Source: Agrobacterium tumefaciens (GTDB taxonomy: Bacteria; Pseudomonadota; Alphaproteobacteria; Rhizobiales; Rhizobiaceae). Taken from it: a DNA stretch of 64,000 nt. Made by a program: the position numbers and the translations under genes. This document shows, in pieces, positions 1 to 7,719 of this stretch. A model generated the notes under the pieces. That model had not been told where the DNA came from and ran no database searches. It saw only the letters and a program-made list of their open reading frames with translations. Numbering within the stretch: position 1 is the first letter of the stretch; every line of letters begins with the position of its first letter. Location of the stretch: NCBI GenBank assembly GCA_025559845.1, contig CP048471.1, positions 124,001-188,000 of the forward strand, given 5' to 3'.

Positions 1-822
1 AGCGCCTACAGCCTGACGACGGTCGCCCTTGCCTATCTATCCAGCGCAACCATTACATTTTTGCGTCTGGCAATCGCCGCAGCGGCTCTGCTGGTTTGGG
101 CATGCTGGACTTTCGGCGACTTTCGATGGCTGAAAAGTGATTGGAAGCCAATTTTCATTTTCGGAATTTTCGGTAACTCGCTTCCCAACGGTCTGATAAC
201 GGTCGGGCAGGAAACGGTACCAAGTGGTCTTGCGGCTGTCATGATGGCGCTTATTCCAATATTTTCTGCGATCATGGCTCATATCTGTCTCGCGACGGAT
301 AAGTTAACGCTGAAGTCGTTTGCTGGCGTGTTGATAGGGTTCTTCGGTGTGTTCACGATTGTCAGGGCGCGCAGCGACCTGGAATTGGATGGGCCCATGC
401 TTCCAGGTCTTGGCCTGATGACGATAGCCGCCCTGTCAATTGCGCTTAGTATCGTATCAATGCGCTTTTACCGTCCAGCAAACCAGAAGGCGACTGCTTC
501 ATTTAGCCTGCTCGTAGCAGCGGCGACCCTTGCTCCGTTCGTCAGCCTTTCCGATTTCTCCCAAACGGTGCCAACCCATATAATTCTCATCTGCTTAGTT
601 CTTGGATTGGTTTGCCATGGTCTCGCCTGGATCGTGATGATAGCGCTGTCACAGCGAGCGACAGCGGCTTTTGCGTCATCCACAAACTACTTGATCCCTG
701 TCGTCGGTCTGATGGTCGGCGCTATTTTTCTCAGTGAGCCCATCTTCTGGACAGATGGCCTAGCGTTCGGGCTCATCATTGGAGGCACGGCCCTTTTGCG
801 CGATCGGAAACCAGGGGGTTAG
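1..822 (+). CDS. EamA/DMT-family transporter, 5' end outside window
   Basis: C-terminal part of a drug/metabolite-type exporter of the inner membrane; substrate unknown. The frame is open from base 1, so the start lies upstream. About 273 residues are visible, with roughly nine hydrophobic segments and EamA-like features: a conserved Gly/Pro-rich turn near the start (LPNGLITVGQ) and a second half repeating the same fold (ALSQRATAAFASS, then LSEPIF). EamA proteins usually have ten helices and about 290-300 residues, so little is missing. It ends with TAG. The family is clear; the substrate cannot be inferred. Confidence 0.85.
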   Translation, partial: SAYSLTTVALAYLSSATITFLRLAIAAAALLVWACWTFGDFRWLKSDWKPIFIFGIFGNSLPNGLITVGQETVPSGLAAVMMALIPIFSAIMAHICLATDKLTLKSFAGVLIGFFGVFTIVRARSDLELDGPMLPGLGLMTIAALSIALSIVSMRFYRPANQKATASFSLLVAAATLAPFVSLSDFSQTVPTHIILICLVLGLVCHGLAWIVMIALSQRATAAFASSTNYLIPVVGLMVGAIFLSEPIFWTDGLAFGLIIGGTALLRDRKPGG

Positions 823-1125
823 CTTCGGCCGCACGCACGCGGCTCTGTGAATCCACGAAACTGCTCTAGCCATCTTCGATAACCGAACGCTCCTACACCT
901 ACGGCACCAACACCTATTGACGAAGATCGGAACATGTTGGATGGATCGCGCGGTTGTGGATGTCACGCGCAGCCAAGTCGGGCTTACGACGGGTTCGGCC
1001 GTTTTTTGATTCAAAGTACGCCAAGCTTCAGAAGCGTATTTCATTTTGGTTAGTCTTCTTATCTGCATTGCAGCGACGCCTTCACTATGACGTCGCTGCG
1101 AGGAGCAATCACCGAGGCTGTTACG
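823..1125. other. Intergenic region, no gene recognised
   Basis: About 300 bases between the EamA transporter and the small-protein operon on the minus strand. Short frames exist on both strands but lack a convincing ribosome site or any recognisable family. No repeat or hairpin with a T-run was noticed. Confidence 0.5.
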
Positions 1126-1333
1126 TCACAGCGCGGGCCAGTCGTTCCACGGTTCCTCGATTTCTTCCGGATCATCCGCTGGGTGGGGGTCATATTCGTA
1201 GGCCGAGCGGATGTTTACAAGCTCAGGCTGCATTCTTGCAATAACATCTGGGAACTGGAGACCCCGGGACGACATACTGGTCGATCAGCTCATCCAGCTT
1301 GAACCTTGCTTCATCAGATAGCTTATCCGTCAT
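1126..1333 (-). pseudogene. Small acidic protein gene with one frameshift
   Basis: The minus frame starts at ATG 1331-1333 with GAGGCGGG upstream and reads MTDKLSDEARFKLDELIDQY and onward, then meets an early stop near 1223. After a one-base shift near 1250 the frame continues as DVIARMQPELVNIRSAYEYD and a Pro/Glu/Trp-rich tail, ending in TGA at 1126-1128. The joined product would be about 68 residues and strongly acidic, with no recognised domain. The start lies 8 bases after the stop of the gene at 1342-1524, so both probably share a transcript. The break may be a real mutation or a base error. Function unknown. Confidence 0.55.
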
Positions 1334-1341
1334 ATCCCGCC

Positions 1342-1524
1342 TCAATGCTTGGGACGATGGTCACTTTTGTCGCCCTCGCCCGGCTTCGCGTCGTGTTTGG
1401 CTTTCCGGCGCCTGTCTGCAGAAAGCGAACGGCCCACGTCCACGCTTTCCTTAAACTGACCTTTGTCGTTTCGACGGACGTAGCGTTTGTCGGTGCTTGT
1501 ATCGATAAGTTCGCGATTTGACAT
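1342..1524 (-). CDS. Small basic hydrophilic protein (60 aa), conserved in rhizobia
   Basis: A 60-residue, highly charged protein (MSNRELIDTSTDKRYVRRND at the start, a Lys/Arg/Asp-rich end) with no membrane segment and probably little fixed structure. An excellent AGGAGGAGG ribosome site precedes ATG 1522-1524. From memory it resembles short hypothetical proteins common in Rhizobiaceae; no function is known to me. It is divergent from the Ku pair and is followed closely by the frameshifted small gene, so it is probably the first gene of a two-gene operon. Confidence 0.65.
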   Translation of the reverse strand: MSNRELIDTSTDKRYVRRNDKGQFKESVDVGRSLSADRRRKAKHDAKPGEGDKSDHRPKH

Positions 1525-1702
1525 AACAGCCTCCTCCTTCTGATTGAGCAGAAAGAACGCTCATGATTCCAAAAGGATGCCAAATCTATCGACGTCAACC
1601 TGTCCGCTGGACCTTCGGCACTACCGCAGCTCATCCGGTGGAACCAGAATCATCTTGTCAGCCAATCGAACTAACCCATTGAAAATTGATTCGTTTCGAG
1701 TC

Positions 1703-1727
1703 GGAACGAATCACTTCGATTGGGCTT
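1703..1727 (+). promoter_or_regulatory. Candidate EcfG/RpoE2 (general stress) promoter for ku genes
   Basis: GGAAC at 1703-1707 followed after 18 bases by TT, 34 bases before the first Ku start. This fits the alphaproteobacterial general-stress sigma consensus GGAAC-N18/19-TT. In Sinorhizobium meliloti a tandem ku pair is reported to depend on RpoE2, which supports the assignment. The consensus is short, so a chance match is possible. Confidence 0.5.
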
Positions 1728-1760
1728 TGAGTCGCATCAAAGTGATTCGGAGTAAGCGTC

Positions 1761-2669
1761 ATGGCGAGTGGTCATAGAGCACAATGGAAAGGTTTCCTGA
1801 AGTTTGGGGAAGTCAGCTGCGGAGTGGCGCTTTACACGGCGGCCAGCACCTCTGAACGGATAACCTTCAACACGATCAACAAGGCGACCGGAAACCGCGT
1901 CAGTCGCATCTTCATCGACAGCGAAACCGAAGAAGCGGTTCCAAAGGAAAGCCAGACCAAAGGCTTCGAGATCGATAACGGTCGTTACATCATCATCGAT
2001 CCAGATGAGATCGCGGCGGCGATCCCAGAAAGCAACAAAACGCTCGAGATCGAGGCGTTTATCCCATGCAAGGATGTCGATGACGTCTACTTCGACAAGC
2101 CGTACTACCTCACACCTGACAAGATGGGCGAGGATGCCTTTCTGGCGCTTCGCGACGGGATGAAGAAGTCTGATGTCGCGGGGATCGCCCGTACGGTCCT
2201 TTTTCGTCGGATGCGGACAGTCCTGATCCGCCCACACGGCAAAGGGCTTATCGCGACGACCCTTAACTTCGACTACGAGGTTCGCTCCTCTAAAACCGCG
2301 TTCGAGGAAATGCCGAACATCAAAGTTGAAGGTGAGATGCTGGAGCTTGCCAGGCACATCATCTCGACGAAGAAGGGCGATTTCGATCCTGCCACCTTTG
2401 AAGACAGGTATGAGGCAGCGCTGAGCGAGCTTGTGAAGGCAAAGCTCGAAGGCAAGCCGTTGCCCAAGGCGAAGAAGATCGAGGTTTCCAAGCCGAACGA
2501 TCTGCTTGCAGCACTCCGCGAGAGCGCTGGCATGATGAAATCAGCCGCAGCCAAGCCGAAAAGAACGGCGGCTAACGCAAACAAGGGCGTGGGTCGAGAA
2601 AAGGCATCGAGAGCGTCTCCCTCGAAGGCAGGCGCAGCCAAGGCCGCAGGTCAACGCAAGGCGAGCTAG
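1761..2669 (+). CDS. ku: Ku protein, non-homologous end joining (first of tandem pair)
   Basis: A 302-residue bacterial Ku homologue. Ku forms a ring dimer that binds DNA double-strand ends and recruits LigD for end joining. The Ku core covers about residues 8-235: WKGFLKFGEVSCGVALYTA at the N-terminus, TGNRVSRIF, then VYFDKPYYLTPDKMGEDAF and IARTVLFRRMRT. The C-terminal 60 residues are rich in Lys and Ala, a DNA-binding tail typical of many bacterial Ku proteins. The second ku follows after 11 bases, so they are co-transcribed. No ligD lies in this window, so the partner ligase must be encoded elsewhere. A stress promoter candidate lies just upstream. Confidence 0.95.
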   Translation: MASGHRAQWKGFLKFGEVSCGVALYTAASTSERITFNTINKATGNRVSRIFIDSETEEAVPKESQTKGFEIDNGRYIIIDPDEIAAAIPESNKTLEIEAFIPCKDVDDVYFDKPYYLTPDKMGEDAFLALRDGMKKSDVAGIARTVLFRRMRTVLIRPHGKGLIATTLNFDYEVRSSKTAFEEMPNIKVEGEMLELARHIISTKKGDFDPATFEDRYEAALSELVKAKLEGKPLPKAKKIEVSKPNDLLAALRESAGMMKSAAAKPKRTAANANKGVGREKASRASPSKAGAAKAAGQRKAS

Positions 2670-2680
2670 GGAGAACAGCC

Positions 2681-3490
2681 ATGGCACCGCAATACTATTG
2701 GAAAGGCTACCTCAAGCTGTCGCTGGTCACCTGCCCTGTCGCAATGAAACCCGCGACGAGTGAGAGCGAGAAGGTCCGCTTTCATACCTTGAACAAGGAC
2801 ACCGGAAATCGTGTGGTGAGCCAGTACATTGACTCGGTGACAGGCAAGCCAGTCAAAGACCAGAACGAAGCCAAGGGATATGCGAGAGGTGAGAACGATT
2901 ACGTCATCCTCACTGACGACGAGTTGGACGCTGTCGCTCTCGACACCGTCAAAACCATCGACATAGAGAAGTTTGCTCCAGCAGACTCCATCGAATGGAT
3001 TTATCTCGAGAAGCCACACTATCTCATCCCAAGTGACACTGTGGGAGAGGAGGCATTCGCAGTTATTCGCGACGCGATGAAAGCTGACAACGTCGTGGGG
3101 ATTTCGAAGCTTGTAATTGGCCGGCGAGAACGTGCCGTCGTTCTTGAACCCCGCGACAACGGGATTGTGCTGTGGTCGGTCAGGTACGGTGACGAGGTAC
3201 GGCCGGAAGAGAGCTACTTCAATGACATCGCAGATGATGCCGATCCAGAACTCGTACCCCTTGTACAGCAACTCATCAAAAAGAAGACGGCCAAGTGGTC
3301 CCCGGACATGGTGAGTGACCCAATCCAGGAAAGTCTCCTCAAGCTAATCGAAGATAAGAAGAAGGCGATGCCCAAGAGGGCGGCGAAGGGGAAGAGCTCT
3401 GTGGCGGCACCCGCGTCGAATGTGGTCAACATCATGGATGCTTTGAGGAAGTCAGTCGAGGCTGACCTCAAGAAGAGAAAGGCTGGGTGA
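2681..3490 (+). CDS. ku: Ku protein, second of tandem pair
   Basis: A 269-residue Ku homologue, clearly diverged from the first copy (WKGYLKLSLVTCPVAMKPAT against WKGFLKFGEVSCGVALYTA). The core holds TGNRVVSQYIDS, IYLEKPHYLIPSDTVGEEAF and a short Lys-rich tail ending KKRKAG. Two different Ku subunits side by side suggest a heterodimer, as proposed for the S. meliloti sku3/sku4 pair; this is inference here. Ribosome site AGGGAGAAC precedes ATG 2681. The next gene begins one base after its stop. Confidence 0.95.
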   Translation: MAPQYYWKGYLKLSLVTCPVAMKPATSESEKVRFHTLNKDTGNRVVSQYIDSVTGKPVKDQNEAKGYARGENDYVILTDDELDAVALDTVKTIDIEKFAPADSIEWIYLEKPHYLIPSDTVGEEAFAVIRDAMKADNVVGISKLVIGRRERAVVLEPRDNGIVLWSVRYGDEVRPEESYFNDIADDADPELVPLVQQLIKKKTAKWSPDMVSDPIQESLLKLIEDKKKAMPKRAAKGKSSVAAPASNVVNIMDALRKSVEADLKKRKAG

Positions 3491-3491
3491 C

Positions 3492-3755
3492 ATGCATCTC
3501 ACCGATACACGCGTTCAGCAAGAAACTGATGGCTGGAAAGTGGAATTCGTCGGAGACGACGGCGACAGCGTGTCGGTCCACGTTGCCGAGGCACAAGCAA
3601 GAAACGAAACCGAAGCAATGCAGCATGCGAGAGCCATCATGGTCGAACTGACAGCGTTCGGGACGCGTGGTGGAGGCCGGAGCCTCAACAGGTACGATGC
3701 GGAAAGCAACGGCAACTTCGATGAGGACGAACCGTTCCCGAGCACAAAGCACTGA
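3492..3755 (+). CDS. Small acidic protein in the ku operon
   Basis: An 87-residue acidic protein (WKVEFVGDDGDSVSVHVAEA, then a helix NETEAMQHARAIMVELTAFG and a disordered acidic tail). It starts one base after the second ku stop, so translation is probably coupled. The pattern of a short beta sheet and one helix resembles small rhizobial hypothetical proteins; no catalytic motif is visible. Its position suggests a role linked to end joining or stress, but nothing in the sequence proves that. Confidence 0.7.
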   Translation: MHLTDTRVQQETDGWKVEFVGDDGDSVSVHVAEAQARNETEAMQHARAIMVELTAFGTRGGGRSLNRYDAESNGNFDEDEPFPSTKH

Positions 3756-3826
3756 ATGTGACGTGTTCAGGAGGTCAGCCAGCCAGTTCAATTCGCTTCC
3801 GTTGCTGAAGCTGCAACCCTAATAGC

Positions 3827-3928
3827 TCAGTCCGCCAGGGGTCCGATCCATCCGAAGGCGATTGCCGAGACCCCGCCTACCACGACAGCATTCAAGAGAA
3901 TAAGTGAGATAACAAATAACCTTTCCAT
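3827..3928 (-). CDS. 33-residue single-span membrane protein
   Basis: A very short gene. ATG 3926-3928 is preceded by GAAAGGAAAC, a good ribosome site. The product starts MERLFVISLILLNAVVVGGV and ends with TGA at 3827-3829. Almost all of it is one hydrophobic span with a basic N-terminus, so it should sit in the inner membrane as a microprotein. Short proteins of this type are common in rhizobia near stress genes; the function is unknown. Confidence 0.55.
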   Translation of the reverse strand: MERLFVISLILLNAVVVGGVSAIAFGWIGPLAD

Positions 3929-4078
3929 GGTTGTTTCCTTTCAAGAACGGAACTTGACCCGAACGACATGTTAAAGAAGGCAACTGCCCTGACGCGCTCG
4001 CTGCGAGTTGAGTAGTCTCCAAAAACGTAGGGCAAGCCATCAAACCTGTCGGAAAGGCCCGCCAAAGCGGGCCAGCGC

Positions 4079-4381
4079 CTAACCTGTCGCATGGGTATGG
4101 GAAATATTGCCGTCCCTTGGATCGGAGCTAGCTTTCACCAGAGGCATGCCTGCCTCAAGACAAGCCGCAATGAAGGCTTCTCTCGCGACCTCAGATGGTA
4201 GAGTCCAGGCCAGCGCTGCTCGGCATTCCTCGACAGCTCTTGTGTAACGATCGCCGCGACGAAGCGGCCACTCGTTCTCTAAGACATCCAAGGCGTCATA
4301 GACGCTCAGAAACGTCCTCTCGAGTCCGCATTGAAGTCGTGCACGTACTGGTGCTCGAAACGAAACATCTTGGCTGTTCAT
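4079..4381 (-). CDS. DUF982 domain protein
   Basis: A 100-residue member of the rhizobial DUF982 family. The family pattern is visible: VYDALDVLENEWP, then RYTRAVEECRAALAW, then AREAFIAACLEAGM. Function is unknown for the family; members are numerous on rhizobial plasmids. The start at 4381 (MNSQDVSF) is chosen because GGAGG lies 8 bases upstream, although the frame is open 19 codons further. A second DUF982 gene lies at 50209-50508. Confidence 0.75.
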   Translation of the reverse strand: MNSQDVSFRAPVRARLQCGLERTFLSVYDALDVLENEWPLRRGDRYTRAVEECRAALAWTLPSEVAREAFIAACLEAGMPLVKASSDPRDGNISHTHATG

Positions 4382-4607
4382 CTCTAACCTCCAATCTAAA
4401 CAACCAGATTCAGAAGCACAAACAAGATTGGTTGTCATAATACGGCGATCAAGATGCCGAGCAAATTTTTTCAGATTTGGTCCGTTACCGTACAGAAGAT
4501 CTTTGACAACGCTCAGCGTCCGCAGGTGCTCAGCCGCCGAAACTATCTCGCGTGAACGGCTCCACTAGACCCCAGTGCGGTTCGTTGTGCTTGCGTGACG
4601 ACAGCGT

Positions 4608-4811
4608 TTAGACGCCGGCAAAGATACCAACGATTAATACCCCTTCCAGCACGGCTCCGAGTGAAAAAAGCGACTTTGAAAGTATGGCACTCGCCCCTGT
4701 TCGCTGTTCGAACAAATGATGACATCCAACAGCACTTACTAGGCCCGCGGCGATCAGGCTCATGAGGCCAATCATGCCGACCAAGGCAAACATTTCAGAT
4801 CCAAAAATCAT
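4608..4811 (-). CDS. Small two-span membrane protein (67 aa)
   Basis: The product from ATG 4809-4811 (MIFGSEMFALVGMIGLMSLI) has two hydrophobic segments joined by a short polar loop (HHLFEQRTGASA). GGAGG lies 8 bases upstream, which decides this start over the longer open frame. No family was recognised. It is one of several short membrane proteins between the ku operon and the IS66 remnant. Confidence 0.55.
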   Translation of the reverse strand: MIFGSEMFALVGMIGLMSLIAAGLVSAVGCHHLFEQRTGASAILSKSLFSLGAVLEGVLIVGIFAGV

Positions 4812-4914
4812 AGGTCGATCCTCCAACTCAACGCGCCGTTTGTATGGGTTTGCCGAACTCAGACGTTTACCACCGAACCTGCTCGCGTTAAAATCGTTCA
4901 AATCGCTGACGATC

Positions 4915-5154
4915 CTACTCAGTCAACCGCATCACCGACCTGAGGGGTATTTTTGCGATCAACGAGCCATCGTAGCGCACCACCTCAAACTCAGTACCAT
5001 CTAGCACCTCATCTCGAATGATTTTCTCGGCAAGCATCTCTCTCGCCGCCTTCAGCGCTTCAACGAGTGCCTACTCGTCGCCTGAAAGTATCGCGCCTTC
5101 ATTGTCCTCTGAAAGGCCCTCAGAGTCACGCACGTGAAAGAAGTACCGAGGCAT
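4915..5154 (-). pseudogene. DUF6894-type small protein broken by an in-frame stop
   Basis: ATG 5152-5154 opens MPRYFFHVRDSEGLSEDNEG, the typical start of rhizobial DUF6894 proteins. Codon 28 is TAG (5071-5073). The same frame then continues with the expected helix ALVEALKAAREMLAEKII and a C-terminal strand, ending at TAG 4915-4917; 79 codons in all. Apart from the one stop the frame is clean, so the inactivation looks recent or is a base error. A general-stress promoter candidate lies 31 bases upstream. Confidence 0.65.
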
Positions 5155-5497
5155 AAGTTGGTATCCTGAATTGACAGTCCACGGAAACTCACCATGTCAT
5201 GCATAGTTCCTTAGTTATGCGTACATCCTGAACGATGACGTCATTGAGCTCGCGAAGATTGGCCTTTCGCTGTTTTCTCCGCCGCGATCTCGAACAATAC
5301 ACTGATGTTATTCCGCTCGTGACCGAAGCTCTCGGCCTGGGTCAAGATTGGAGAGCCCAAACTCCACCAACGCCAAACGCCGCATTGTCGCGATCAATTG
5401 AGTATCAATCTCGATCTCTTAATTTGAACTGCCCCCACTTTCGACGGGACAGTCGGCATAAGCAGAACGGCTCAAGCACAGGCTTGGGTACAGGCTT
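5155..5497. other. Intergenic region before the IS66 remnant
   Basis: Apart from the promoter candidate at 5186-5210 no gene was recognised. A 98-codon plus frame starting at 5235 has no ribosome site and no family resemblance. The last 100 bases may belong to the left part of the IS66-like element, but no terminal inverted repeat could be fixed. Confidence 0.4.
5186..5210 (-). promoter_or_regulatory. Candidate EcfG/RpoE2 promoter
   Basis: On the minus strand GGAAC (5206-5210), 18 bases, then TT (5186-5187). It faces the broken DUF6894 gene that starts at 5154. The spacing matches the general-stress sigma consensus. Confidence 0.45.
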
Positions 5498-5743
5498 ATG
5501 TCTAACGCGTATCGACACGCTGAATTGCTGACAGGTGATGTTCGCCGCAGGCGATGGACAACCGAGCAAAAGCTGACGATCATTGAGCAGAGCTTCGAAC
5601 CAGGCGCGAAGGTATCGTCCACTGCTCGCCGCCATGGCGTCGCGCCCAATCTGCTTAATCGGTGGCCCAGGCTTTTGAGCGAGGGAGGTGCTGCAGCCGT
5701 GGATTCCGCCCGGTTTTTTAGGGGCAACTCCATTGCCACCTAA
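5498..5743 (+). pseudogene. IS66-family accessory protein TnpA (OrfA), truncated
   Basis: The first 70 codons encode the helix-turn-helix part of the IS66 OrfA protein (RRRRWTTEQKLTIIEQSFEP, ARRHGVAPNLLNRW, LLSEGG). At about 5706, after VDS, the family similarity ends and an unrelated tail of 12 codons follows. No TnpB or TnpC transposase is present. This is a dead insertion-sequence fragment. It lies directly upstream of the GlxA-type regulator and probably marks a past insertion and deletion. Confidence 0.8.
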
Positions 5744-5928
5744 AATTATGTTATGTTATAACTTATCGAACACCAGTAATTCGGTCAGGACAGGTAGGAA
5801 CGATTTGACGAATTTTAGAAAATGCTTGAAAGTACTCCGGTGCGTTAGGCTCCGTTGCTCGAGCCAATCCCCAAAGAAACCACGGGCCAAGTCGTCAGTT
5901 CTATCATCACATCAGACGGTATAGCCCG

Positions 5929-6891
5929 ATGTGTGCAAAAAGAACTGTTGTAATGGCGTTCACTACCTATTCTACAGCGTTGGACCTAGCTGGTCCAATG
6001 GACGTGTTTGCGGCGGCAAACGCATTGCTCGCACCGCAGGATGGATACCGTCTTTTGTATGTGTCGCCGCAACACGGGCCAGTTCGACTTTGTAACGGGT
6101 CGCGTATTTTACCCGACCTGAGCTGTGCCGAAGCAAACGGTGATTACGATGTTGTCCTTGTTGCAGGTGGACCTATATACACGCAAGACCCTGCCCTTTG
6201 CACCTGGTTAGCGGATGCTTGTCGCCGAGCACGCCTTTTTGGCTCGATCTGCACCGGCGCGTTCGCGCTCGGTGATGCAGGATTGTTAGATGGACATACG
6301 GTCACCACACATTGGGAATTTGCACAAAAACTCGCGGCGTGGTTTCCCACGACCATAGTCGACGCAGACCGCATCTTTATAAGAAGTGGTCCGCTCATCA
6401 CATCGGCCGGTGTGACAGCCGGAATTGACCTCGCGTTGGCACTGGTTGCGGAGGACCACGGTGCGAAACTCTCGTTGCGGATTGCACAGCAACTTGTGGT
6501 CCTGGACCAGCGCCAGGGTGGCCAGTCGCAATACAGCCCCTATCTAAGTGCAGCACAAGATGCAAACATGCCCATATCGCGCGTTCAGGCCTATGTGAAT
6601 GAAAATGTCGGCGAAAACTACAATCTGGAAAGACTAGCCGCTATAGCCGGAATGAGTGTTCGAAGCTTCTCGCGCCATTTTACGCTGATCACCAAAATTA
6701 CGCCTCGCGAATTCATAGAACGAGCACGGGTTGATTGCGCTCTTCGTTTGCTCGAAGGGACGGGATCGCCTCTAAAAACGATTGCGCACAATTGTGGTTT
6801 TGGAAGCGCGGACAACATGTGCCGAGTGTTCAAACGGCGCCTTCGCGTCTCTCCGAGAGATTACCGAGAGCGATTTAACCGCGAACTTTAA
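5929..6891 (+). CDS. GlxA-type transcriptional regulator (DJ-1/PfpI plus AraC domain)
   Basis: A 320-residue cytoplasmic regulator. Residues 5-170 form a DJ-1/PfpI-like domain with a nucleophile-elbow-like segment (GSICTGAFALGDAGLLDGHT); in this family the domain acts as a ligand sensor, not an amidase. Residues 220-318 are an AraC-type double helix-turn-helix (LERLAAIAGMSVRSFSRHF and GFGSADNMCRVFKRRLRVSP). Such regulators often control amino-acid, betaine or carnitine use or stress genes. No obvious target adjoins it: the IS66 remnant is upstream and the MucR-like gene is convergent. The ribosome site before ATG 5929 is weak. Confidence 0.9.
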   Translation: MCAKRTVVMAFTTYSTALDLAGPMDVFAAANALLAPQDGYRLLYVSPQHGPVRLCNGSRILPDLSCAEANGDYDVVLVAGGPIYTQDPALCTWLADACRRARLFGSICTGAFALGDAGLLDGHTVTTHWEFAQKLAAWFPTTIVDADRIFIRSGPLITSAGVTAGIDLALALVAEDHGAKLSLRIAQQLVVLDQRQGGQSQYSPYLSAAQDANMPISRVQAYVNENVGENYNLERLAAIAGMSVRSFSRHFTLITKITPREFIERARVDCALRLLEGTGSPLKTIAHNCGFGSADNMCRVFKRRLRVSPRDYRERFNREL

Positions 6892-7149
6892 GGCGCAGTC
6901 GTTCCGACGCCTCGTCTAGAGGGGTGAAGGCGCACTTGAGCGTCTTCTGTTGGTAGGGCCACTTTTCAAAATTAATCCGACGCAGGCCACGTTTAGATAA
7001 TATATGATTTTATCGACGATAAATCTAAAGGCTCTTGGTGGCGCACCCGTCCGGAGATGTTGGGTTCCCTTCAGAAATTTAGAGAAAGCCTATGTTAGGT
7101 TTCTGCATTTCACTGCGACTGAGACACGAGTCATTGTCGTTTTAAAGCA

Positions 7150-7590
7150 TTATCGGTCCGCTTTCAGACGGCGCCGGCGATCGTGTTTACTCCCCAGGCC
7201 CGTCTCCTTAGCCAGCCTAGATCTCTGCTTCGCATAGGCAGGCGCAACCATCGGGTAGTCGGCAGGTAGCTCCCATTTATTCCTGTATTGCTCAGGGGTC
7301 ATTTGATATTTCGTCATAAGATGGCGTTTAAGTGATTTAAACTTTTGGCCGTTTTCCAAACAAATCAAATAGTCGTCGTTGATTGACGCTGCTACTGGCA
7401 CCTTCGGGATCGGTTTTACAGGCGTAGCTACTTTTACGCACGACATCACTCCAATCAATGCGCCGTGGACGTCATGGATTAATTTCGGCAGTGTTTCTAT
7501 TGAGACGAGCTGCGTACTCACGAAAGCAGTCACAATATTCGCGGTTAGTTCCACGAGTCGATCATCGGCGATTTCAGCTCTATCATCCAT
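7150..7590 (-). CDS. MucR/Ros-family regulator with altered zinc ligands
   Basis: A 146-residue member of the Ros/MucR family, which represses or activates virulence, exopolysaccharide and motility genes in rhizobia. The N-terminal part (residues 9-60) resembles the oligomerisation domain, and the DNA-binding part carries FKSLKRHLMTKYQMTPEQYR and KWELP. In Ros the zinc ligands are Cys, Cys, His and His. Here the first Cys (ICLENG) and the first His (LKRHL) remain, but the second Cys is Asn and the last His (normally THH or THY) is Lys. Zinc-poor Ros/MucR relatives that still fold are known, so it may be functional. Probably a plasmid-borne paralogue of a chromosomal mucR. Confidence 0.85.
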   Translation of the reverse strand: MDDRAEIADDRLVELTANIVTAFVSTQLVSIETLPKLIHDVHGALIGVMSCVKVATPVKPIPKVPVAASINDDYLICLENGQKFKSLKRHLMTKYQMTPEQYRNKWELPADYPMVAPAYAKQRSRLAKETGLGSKHDRRRRLKADR

Positions 7591-7719
7591 CCAAATGCCT
7601 CTATGTGCGAAATTTCGTTCATCCCGATCGAAAAAGGATAACTGCCGTCCGCAAACCGATGCGATTCCGCACCCACGACAACGTCAGCAAAGAAAAAATC
7701 GAGCGAAATGCGATTATTC

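Noticed and set aside
954..1302. Two overlapping plus frames of 71 and 96 codons
   Set aside because: They are shadows of the frameshifted minus-strand small gene, with no ribosome site and no family resemblance.
5380..5497. Left terminal inverted repeat of the IS66 remnant
   Set aside because: A candidate phrase (CTGCCCCCACTTTCGACGGG) is present, but no matching right end exists to confirm it.
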